From contig NC_065883.2 of NCBI RefSeq assembly GCF_932274485.2, forward strand, positions 12,336,222 through 12,400,221: DNA of 64,000 nt, in the 5' to 3' direction. A program made the translations under genes and the position numbers. Under the pieces are notes generated by a model. That model was not told the DNA's origin and searched no databases. It saw only the letters and a program-made list of their open reading frames with translations. Source of the DNA: Patella vulgata. Its lineage: Eukaryota > Mollusca > Gastropoda > Patellidae. Below are positions 14,501 to 26,100 of the stretch, piece by piece; position 1 is the first letter of the stretch, and each line of letters starts with the position of its first letter.

Positions 14501-15791
14501 TCTGTGGAAAGGTAAGTCCCTGAAAACCGTTCAAATCCTTTACAGAATCAGCCAATAATGAAATCTAACAGTTCTAATATCTCAGTTTATTTTACATCAT
14601 ATTCAACACAAACTGCACAGAGTTCCACCTCCAGATCTTAATTCACATCCAAAATAAACATTCAAATCTTCCTAACATTAAACATCAGTCCTCCAAGTTC
14701 TATAGCTGGCTGTTAAAACTGATCAGTGAAAAAATCCTCCACAGGGTTCCATCCAGATCTAAATATTCTAAATCTAAAATCTTCTTAATATTACACATTG
14801 GCTTTCAGGATTCCATTTACATATAAACTGGTCAGCTAATAAATCCTAATACAAAATCCAAACAGACTTTAAGTTAACAGGTTTGATGCTGGTACACACT
14901 GTTTCCATACTTCCAGATGAATGATCAACTGGTCCAGTCAAACCTCCCCCAAACTAATATAACATCGAAATCCTAATTAGACCTGTACATGTATGTGTGT
15001 GAGAGTGGACTGAAGTAAGAGTTACATCTGGTTATGGGATATATTTTCATTAATAGAACTCATGTCAGAATTATTAATGAGCTATACACATGTCCCTAAT
15101 GATTAGTGCTGATTACTATTACAATGGGGTAGTAGTTGGCTGTTATTGTTAGACTTGGATCATCATCTTATAGTTTATGTAACACTTACCATGTATTGTG
15201 GGCAACTGCAGAATTAAGGCAATAATCAGCAAAGAATGTCAATAAATTGTAAGTAATTATTCATGTTTAAAAAGTCAAGAATGAGCTGAATTTTAAGCAA
15301 TTATTCATGTTTAAAAAGTCGAGAATGAGCTGAACGGAAGTTCAACTTTGAAATTGGCATTTCTGTGAAGCTTTCATTTATATTCAAGTGTGTAACAATT
15401 AACAATTAATTTATTTTGGAATTTCAAATACGCAACTAATTTCAATATCTTTGCTATCGGTCTAGACAAGTTACTGTTTCTTGAAACAATTGCTTGTTAT
15501 ATTACCACTAGTTCAATAGTTAACATTCTGTAACAGCCTATTAAGCTTATTATTAAGAACAGACACTGGGCGCGAGCAAACAGTTACTGGGCGAGAGCAA
15601 TTTTCAGACTGCTATATTGCAATAATAGTTACAATTTGATTTTGTGTTACTTAAATCTGAAAAGATTGTAGTTAGATGTCCTACTCTCCAATAAATTCCC
15701 CGACAACTAATTTGTGAATTTAGAGCTACTTTGGCTGGGCAAATAAGGTTCTCACTGACTCACTAACCAGGTTACAGGTTTGAGAGAGAGA

Positions 15792-15829
<38 letters not shown>

Positions 15830-17271
15830 TGGGGTTTAAGTCCATGTGTCACAAACTAGGTCAATTTGGAACTAACATATGGTTCTATTTTATTTGAATA
15901 ATTCTCTTGCAAGTAGGGGTCTTTACCAGTGGAAGGAAACCGGAGGACCCGGAGAAAACCCACGAAGTTGGACAGGCGACCCTGATCCTTGTCATGTATA
16001 ACCAGGGAATTGAAACCACGCCAGTTGACTCAATGACAGACCTTATGATGTAACAAGCACGCGCTAACCATTTGGCCATCCAACGCCCACTCCCCACCCA
16101 CCCCTGTTACAGGTTCAACCCCAATATTTGCCAAGAAAGTTCCTCGGGATGTCCTCATGTTGGCAGTGCAGAATGGAGAACCACACAAGAAATGAAATGA
16201 AATGGGGTTTAACGTCCTACTGTTCTGCTCCTATTCTGGGCTAATCAAGACGGGCATACGCTATACAGTGTGCAATGAGGGAAATTTTGCCCGGGCAGCG
16301 ACACTATTGTCTACTCTTTTATCGAATTCCAACTGCAAGGGGATCTTTTACCTGCATTCCAATATATACACGGGACCTGAGAACCACACAAGGAACAGGG
16401 TCTAGAAATTTGGATGGTATAAAGATCCAAGGTAGCGTGAACACACGTATACACAGTTGGAATTCGACGCAGAGGGGAGTAGGTGTTGCAAAGTAGGACT
16501 TTAAACCCCATTTTATTTGATTTTATTTACACATTCATTTTTCAGGTTTAGCCTCTTTAAAATGTGCCAGCAACAATGTTACATACTTCACAAAAATGGT
16601 GAAAAATGCTCTTTGTGCAGCAATCTCTTGTATTGAAAATATTGATTTTTTGTGGAACAAGTATAGTCTCCTGATACTTTCATCACAAGACTGTATTTGT
16701 TATAGTCTATTGCCACTATATCTCTGTGTAGTCGACTATAACAAGAACGCTAATTAAATATGCATGAGCTTTGGGATTAGAAGAAAACAAAATTATAACT
16801 GAATACAATAGAATACATGTAATATTCAAGATATATAATATTTAACTACGATTGATTTGATCTTATTAGGGGGCGTTGGATGACCGAATGGTTAGAATGT
16901 GCACGCTGTATGATAAGGTCTGTTATTGAGTCAACTGGCGTGGTTTCGATTCTCCGGTTGTACGTGACAACGAGTAGGGACGGCTGTCCAACCTTTGGGT
17001 TTTCTCCGGGTTCTCCGGTTTCCTCCCTCTGCTAAAGACCCATACATGCAAGCGAATTATAAAAATAAAAAAATCAACCATGTGTTAGTCCCGAAATGAC
17101 CTAGTTTGTGTTGAGTTTAGTTAAACCCCATCTCTCTCTCTCTCTCCCTCTCTCTCTCCCTGATCTTATAAGTTTCACCTTGCAAACTCATTGTTTATCA
17201 AAATAGTGGAATATCAATTTTTCCTGAATTCTGGGGATCAGAAAGAGAGGACCCTGTTTTAAATGAACTAG

Positions 17272-17308
<37 letters not shown>

Positions 17309-20114
17309 CCACTGATCAGCATCTGTGATTATTATAACTGTGCAAGACTAACTAATACCATATGGTATATGATAATACTATAAATAAGCCAATTATATCA
17401 TCTTATATGACTGAATGATATCAATTTCATCAGCAGAGAAAACAATGCAGTGTGTAAATCTTCATCCATTTTACCAGTTGAGTCAATGTTTACAGAACAA
17501 GGGTATAAATGACAAATTTTCCATTAATTACTTAAAGAATTTTGTGTTGTATTTATCTATGATTTAATGGAGGCTTTATTTTAAAAGATCAAAGATTAAA
17601 GATACTTTATGGGAGATTCGATAATGAGTTGACAGTTCTCACTATAATAGTTAAAAACTAGATAAAGTAAAGGCAATTTGCTGAAAATTTCATTCAAATT
17701 GATCCACTATGAACCGAAAACAAAGCGAATGAAATTTCTGCCTAGCCTCGGTCATCATTACTAATAATTACTAATTACGATAAACAGCATAGTCTCGATT
17801 ATCCATGGCCATCCAACCCCCCAGTGCGTTATGTAGGTATCATATTAGATCCTGTGTTTGATATACTAGTTAACGTCCATAAATCAAGCCAGACTCTCGT
17901 TTCGGCATCCCTGACAAGGGAAAACCTGTCTGGAAAAATTTGTGGAAAGATAAGACTGTGTCCGGCGGTCTCTTGTATCCTCTGTTCCGATGCAATAGTG
18001 CTTCCTACTCCCTCCCCCCCCCCATTAAACAAGAGTTGATTGCAGGCTTGTCATGTGAATAAATGTCTAAATAATAGTTTATAGAACATTAAAAACCAAA
18101 ATAAAGACATGTACGGTAATAAGCATGTTCCTGAAGCAACGACTGCGAGTTTTACAACATCTACATGTAGACGTTGCTTGTTTACTTCAAAATTCCCGAA
18201 CTTATAGCTATGTTATCTACAGACAAGTGAGCAGTAGCGTTCAGAGGTTATGACATCGCGACCGCCACGGAAACCTTGACATTTAATGAACCTTGAACTT
18301 TGCAACTCGATTATCACAGGTAGACATTTTAGCTTGAAAGCGCGAGACTTGGTATTTTGCGACGATCAAGAAATCTGATAGGCTCACAAGCTGGGATTGT
18401 ACCCAATCGAAATTAGTGCCGAAATATGCAGGGTATTACGAGAAGGCCTTGATAAGATGTACGTATTTAAAGCGAGATCAAGCTTTAAATTGAAGATGGG
18501 TAATAAGCAGATAGCAGCCTTTGTTTATCTCGCCTTTAAGGAGAGGATCGGGTAATCCCATATCTATAACCATATGTATGTTTACTTCATCTTAAAGACA
18601 CACTACATGTATGTAAGATTTAGATAAAGAGCTGTGATAGTTTGGAAATAGATAGTGCAAAATGAATATGCTCAAAATTACATTTAAATTACTAGTATTA
18701 TCACTGTTTTTTAGGTTTGGGTTTTTTTTTATTGTTTTTGTATTAGCCATTGTCATTATATTCATTATGTATTTAATGTTTTGTTCATATTTGTATGCTG
18801 CCTCTAATGGGGTATTTAGATACAATAAAATCTTATCTTATCTTATCTTATCTAATGCATTTTTAAACAGTGTAAAAGTTTCGTACCCTTTTACTGTCCT
18901 GGATATGTGACTGTGGCCCTTTTCAATCCATGGATACAGTATTAAAAGTGACATTTAGAAGAACATTAAGATTCAAAGTATTAATGCCTGGCTGCAAATG
19001 TCTGGCTGTAAATACCACAGTTGAAATGTTGATATTTAATAGAAATCTTGATTTTATTTTATCTATCGTTGATCTTTATGACAAGAGAAGGTAATCATCA
19101 AATATCATAGATAGATCGCCATATATTATTCACATAGAATCAGATTATATAAATTTATTGAGTGAAAATAGCTAAATAGTTCCAACCATCAGTATGGTGT
19201 GTATATTCCATCATCAAATCATATTACTAAATGCCTTGAAGAAAAATTCAGTGAAGTTTAGGCCAATCTATGCTCTTCAGATAACCAGAAACATTTTATA
19301 TACATGTAGGTTTAAAAAGAATATCAACGCTACTGTGCCATACCTGCAAGTTGTTGGGGTTTTTTTTATAAACAATATTTTTATTCAGGATGTCTGAATG
19401 GGATTAGGGAACAGGCTTAGCCTATGTAAAACCCTTCTCTCTGCAAGTTGTTAGAAATCTTAAAATTAAAATTGCGATGTCCCGCCTTAGACTAAGCACA
19501 CATTCCCTTGAAATAGAGTGAGGTCGATACAAGAATATACCTGCAGATCTGTGGTTTTGCGCAAACTGCCCACAACAGCAAGTGCAACCGCTATGAGGAA
19601 CTCCGCAAGACAATTGTTTATGGGGCATTTGAGATCCAGAACTATCCATTTTCTTTTGAAAACATGTTTAACCCACCATTTGCTTTAGCAAAAACAGTGT
19701 GCAACTTAGTGCAACATGCTTTCAAAATAAGGGATGTGGCACCCACTTCTACCAAAAATTAATCAACAATTCAAAGACCTCTTCTTCACATTTAGTTCAA
19801 TCGACTATGACATATATTCAAAACTTTGGTTTATATTTTGTACATACTCCCTCAATGTATATAAATGTACATTTCATTCACTTTTATGTAATTTTCATCC
19901 ACTTTTTATGTATTTTTCATCCATTTCTTTTTTTAATTTTTATCCACTTTTTTTGCAGTCACTTTTTATGTATTTTTCATCCACCTTTTATGTATTTTTT
20001 ATGTATTTTTCATCCATCTTTGATGTATTTTCCATCCATTTTTCGTAATGTTTATCATGCATACTGTCAAGTATAATTTACATGCTGCCCGAAAAGGGTG
20101 TTTTATGTAATAAA

Positions 20115-20145
<31 letters not shown>

Positions 20146-23100
20146 ATACACAATCTTGAAATGAAATGGGATACAACGTACTACTTTTCTTCACCAACTG
20201 GGCTATTGAAGATAGACATACACCATGTATGTGTGCTATGATGGAAATCTTTCCCTTATTCCTATTTCAAATTCCAAATACCAAGGGTTCCTTTACATGC
20301 AGGGCAATGTGTACACGGGACCACATTTTTCCGTGGCATCCAGATGGCTAGATAATGTTCATTGCCTGGCACTACATCCTGCACCCTTGAACAGGAGGAA
20401 GCCACAAGATCCTGTGACCTCGTAGTCTCAATATTTACTATAAGTTGTGGCAGGTGTACAAGATACTGTTACATATTGAATGAAGGATGACCAACCATAT
20501 CTTATGTTTACAATAATTAAGTGCTGTTTGTTAGTGGCAAGGTCTGCAAAAAATTTATGTTTAAGCCCATATTTTTGGAAACAAACTATGGTATAATTCA
20601 AGAAACATTATGTTCAAGCTCCTCTTTTTTGGAACAAAGTACCTCACTTTATGGGCGTACTCGCTAGAGATAAAGGGACATAATTTATAGGCGAGGCGGT
20701 CCCACGTGACCTCATTGTTTACCTTATAGCACAGTTTTCCTGTACATTCGTTACGAACTCGTGTGTTGACAAACGTTTGTCGTTAATATGGAATTTAATA
20801 CCGATACGGTTCTCTTACCATCAATAAGGTCACGTGGAACAGAGTTTTTACTAGCGACACCTGGTGGGAATTCCTTCAGCGAGGACACCCATTAGAACCT
20901 GTTAATTGACCTTATTCAAGAAAAATTTGAAAATGCACCAAAGCTTTGAAGCTTCTCTGTGGTAACTGGTAATAAACATATTATCAGTGATCTCTTATCA
21001 ATTTGTAATGTATTAGTGACTTTTTAAGTCGATTACAAAGCCTGATCTGTAGTTGCTTCGTGTATTATATTTGCACAGCTGTATGAATTGAATTGTGAAG
21101 TATAAAAGTCTAGAGTGATGAGAATGATTTAAAACAAGTGAAGAATGTCCATGTTACTGAATACTGTACAGTATTACACATCTTTCCTGATAGTAAATTT
21201 AGGCCTACATATGTTGCATGGTGACCTCAAGGTCAAGGCAGCATGGCAACTATAGGGTCAAAGGTTAAAGAACATCTGTTTTGATTAAAAGACAGAACCA
21301 TTTATGATTTCAGTAACAATATCTCAGTGAAGACAAAGCTACTGAATATTTGGATGATATTTTGGTACAACAATTGACCAAAATATATTCATTTATTACA
21401 GTTTCATAATGCTATTATGTTACACATGTTCATAAATGCTATTATTTTACACATTCTCAAGACTTTGTTTATTATCGTACCGACTTTAGTAATGATGATC
21501 GAGATTGGGCTTATAACTCAATCGCTAATATCTCGGTTCAGAGTGGAGCAATTTGACAGAAATTTTCAGCATATTCTATTTACGTTATCTGTTTTTTAAC
21601 TGAAAGGAAGAGGAAGTCTAAAATACAATTAGATTATGGTTGCAGAATCTTTCCAGCAAAAACTATAGAGAGTAACAGGAAATATAAGATTACAATATAA
21701 TATTAGATTATTTTCTGTGAAGAAAAAGAAGGAAACTGTATAATTAAACATTAACAAGACAACACTACATTGAAAGTTCAGGGGTCTTACCCTTATTCAA
21801 AGAAAACTTAAAGGAGCTAAATCTCTATTCTTTGGCACCTAGAAATGGACACAAATGTGTTGCAACACATATAATACTTACATGTAGGTAATATGAATGA
21901 ATATAAATTGATTTACATTCAATCGATTCTGTTTTTACTGTAATTTCTAATCATTTATTTCCGGCGAAATATTTGAGAGTCCAAATTGAATGGCAGTCTT
22001 TGGTGTCTGGTTATTCAAGCCTACACCAGTAGTATTCTCCTGTGGGGTATGTTCATATAAATTGACCAATATGTTGTGTTTGCAATGTCGAAGATTGTGG
22101 ATGATATTGAGTTAGACTTGCCTCCTTTAAAATAAAATATTTTAAGAATATACTGGCTTGCTACAAAAAACCAAGACACAAATTTGAGTTCTTAACTAAT
22201 GAAAAATCCCGATTCTTAAAATATTTTAGTTTAAGTTTCAAGGCATCTGCCAAGTATCAGGTCTGCTGTCATAGCTTACCACAAGAATAAAACTAACCAG
22301 ACTTTATCTGTAGAGGCAAACACTGCCTCAACAAAACACACAAACTAGGTCATTTCTGGACTAACATATGGTAGCCTACAAATCGCTGTAATGTCCCCTC
22401 CGAACAAACTGGGTCATTTCGGGACTAATATATGGTCCAATGTTTTATTTTTAACAGTGGGAGGAAACCGGAGGGTCCAGAGAAAACCAACGAGGTTGGA
22501 CAGGCGACCTTACTCCTTGTCACGTACAACCAGGGAATTGAAACCACGCCAGTAACTGGGGAATCGAAACCATGCCAGTTGACTCAATGACAGACCTTAT
22601 GATACAACAAGCATGTGCTAACCAATCAATGACAGACCTTACTGATCTAAAGAGTTAGATGTAACTCCCCCAGTTCGTCTTGTCGCAAGTCTTTATTTAG
22701 GCTTCAGATGTTATAGAAATTATTAATTAGACCTTTATTTACACAACAAGCTCAAAATCAACTCTGTAGACCCACAGATGGCTTGGAAACATTTTGGATT
22801 TAAACAGTCGTCCATTTAAAATTAAATAAATAAATGGCGGACCAAGCTAACGTTTGCCGTTAGTCGCTGATGTCACTACCGGAAACTGGTAATGAAAGGC
22901 CTGCCAAGCAAGGCTACCATAGCCATTGAGCATATTACCTGATAATTGAGAATACATGTATGTGGGTGGAGTTATCATCTGTCAATCAAACGGTCGCAAA
23001 TTCTCCTAGACAGTGCAGACACAATTGATGCCTATTTCTAGTCCAAACTTCCAACAGTGACAATTCCGTTCAGAACAAAGTAATTTGACTAAAATTTTCA

Positions 23101-26100
23101 ACATTTTCTTTCTTTATCATATATATTTGAATTATTATAGCAAGAATGGCCAACTCTTTATAAAACTCTTAACTAATGTATCTTTAACAGAAAAGAAGAT
23201 AGTTTCGAATTATACAGTACATGTCATTGGAGAATGTTGCCAAGATACTAATGGGGATGAAAAGATCAACTATAGATCATAGGGACATGTTTCATGTGGG
23301 TTAAGAGTTAAAACATAGATCATGTTGCTGACAGGGTATGATCTCATATTTATCCCTTATAAAATAAGGAAATTATCAGCGTTTTTATTATCTTTATCAT
23401 TATTATTATGAACATCAGTATTCTTTATCAGTATTTTTTATTATGCCATGTATGGGCCATTATCATGACACAAGACATAGTCTGCACACAGAGAACTAAC
23501 TACTCTACTTCGAGAATAGATCTCTGCTCTAAATGGCCACCATATCAAACAATTAATATATAGAGAATCTCCTACCAGTCTTTTTTGATATCAAAATATA
23601 TCAACACAAGTTGATAAAGTAACAAAAAACGAGGCTCTGCCGAGTTTTTTTTACTTTATCAACGAGTGTTGATATATTTTGATATCAAAAAAGACGAGTA
23701 GGAGATTCTATTTATCACCCAAACCCTTCTTACATGCACAAATAGATAAATATAATTCTTTGCTATAGATTTCACTTTTACTGAACATTACGGCGTAGTG
23801 ATACATCATTTTTTGACAGCAATTCAACCATTGCAAAGTCCTTTATATTGGCCCAGTGTTTCCATCAAGGTCAATTGAATAACAATAGTTCATTTTTTAA
23901 AAAAAAAAAGTTACTTTTTATAAGAAATGAACTGTTATTTGAAAATAAAAGGAGATATCGCAGTAGATTATGAAATATATCACACAAGCGATATCTACTG
24001 TAGAATGTATTATTGGGTGATAAACTGTTTTATAATGCGGTTGCTCTTCGGTTTACATCTGTTATTCATCAAAAGACTAATTTAAAGGAGCACAATCGCA
24101 TATATTTGGAACCTAGAAATTGACAAAAATGGATCGCAACGCATATAATAATGTAATATGAATGTATATAAACTAATTTACATTCAATCTTTTCTGTTTT
24201 TACTGTAATTTCTAATCAGTTATGTTCGGCGAAATACACCAGAAGTCTTAATCAAATGGCAATCTTTAGCGTCTGGTTTTTCCAGTCTACACCGATGGTA
24301 TTTATTGCGCATGCTCTCCAGATAAGAATATAGCGTCACCATTTGACATGACTTGTGGAATATGTCTAGCCCTGTTCTTTGAGTCCCTTGTTCCAAATGG
24401 CGCTGAAACGCATTATTGTACACGATTCGTGTACCAATGGTAAAATGTTTATTTTGTCTTGAATATTGGATATCAGAAGCCCATCTGTTCCCTGTAAGAT
24501 CACAAGACCAATGTTGATTTGAATTGACAAATAATTCGTATTTTCAATGTCGAAGATTTTTGATGATATTGAGTTAGAGACTTAGCTAATTCAAACTTTT
24601 TAATTTTATTTAATGAAAGCAGAATATATATTCTCAAAATTCTCAATTTTTAATGTACTAATTTTAATGGAGCTAATTGTATATGGACATCAGGGATGGC
24701 ATTGGCTAACCTGCGGCACATGTGCCAGGTGCATGGGATGATTAGACAGCCAACTACTTGCAACTAGACATAGAGGGCTTATGTCGACTACGATCTTATG
24801 CAACTGACCTCGCTGTCACCAAACTATAAGGTCAAAGGAACCACATGATAGCCATGTGATCAGGAAAAAATGGAAACATACATGTACTCTCCCCCTTTAA
24901 TAACCCTGTTAATTTATATTCAATAAGTCTGTTAATTTATATTCAATAAGTCTGCTAATTCATATTCAATAAGTCTGTTAATTCATATACAATAAGTCTG
25001 TTAATTCATATTCAATAAGTCTGCTAATTTGTATTTAATAAGTCTGTTAATTTATATTCAATAAGTCTGTTAATTAATTTATTCATATATTCAATATTGC
25101 CTGTCATTATGTTTTTATTTGCATTGCCATTTAATATCAAATAAATGATAATGGTGTTGTTTTAATACATGTATATGTAATTGTCTTTTATCCAAAATCA
25201 TTTATAGGTTGTATTAATATATTACCTTTGGGTGGCCTTGAGGGTGGTGTTGATTTATGAGAGTGGTGTTGATTTGTGAGGGTTTGAGGGTGATGATCAT
25301 TTGTGAGGGGTTAGGGTGGGTTTGAGGATGGGGTTTATTTTTTAGGGTGAGGGAGGGATTGGGGTGGGTTTGAGGGTGGGTTTGAGGGTGGGGCTCATTT
25401 CCGAGGGGTTGGGGTGGATTTGAGGGTGAGGTTCATCTTTTGGGAGGGTGATGATCATTTTTTAGGGGTTTGGGATGGTTGGAGGGTGGTGTTCATTAGG
25501 CAAGTTGATGAATATATATTGTAAATATACATGTACAGTTTATTTCTATGTTTTGTTCAACACCCTTCTTCTACCTTGTATTCAGGCCAGACATTAATGA
25601 CTTTTAATTGTATCAGACAAAATGTCTGGCACTACTGAACTAGTACCAGACATTTTTGTTGGCCATCTATTTCAATTATAAATGTCAACAAATAAAAATA
25701 CTGGGAAAAAGTGACAGGCACTAGCGAAATTATGCCTGACAATGTCTGTGATAGGTGTCTAATATTTTCACGCTTGTGTGTATTGATTGTCACTGATAAA
25801 TACTGGTATATCAGTGCTCTTTAAATTATGTATAGGCCTGATCCTAAACTTAATTACCGGAGACTGAACTTGGTTCATTAACCTTACTATAAAGGCTATC
25901 ACACTTGCTAATGGCTTAACACTGAACCTTTTTGATGGTTATTAACAGGGCTAGTATACAGGATTTATAACTAAAACAAAACATCTTTAAGAATACTGTA
26001 TTCGGATTGTATACAGATGAGCTTATAGCAGACGTAAATGCCAGGAATCGCCATTTTTCATTTACCTAAATACGCATGTAAACTGGCGGAGATTTACCTG

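Larger units (their letters stand above)
15735..16515 (+). mobile_element. SINE-B carrying two nested SINE insertions
   Basis: A plus-strand SINE-B head (15735-15780), middle (16106-16189) and 3' end (16393-16515, GTTGGAATTCGACGCAGAG to TTAAACCCCATTTTATTTG) are parted by a SINE-A and a 5'-truncated SINE-B, each with its own target duplication. Confidence 0.8.

Noticed and set aside
24895-25080. CRISPR-like array
   Set aside because: Seven 23-bp units are contiguous with no spacers: a simple minisatellite in an animal intron.
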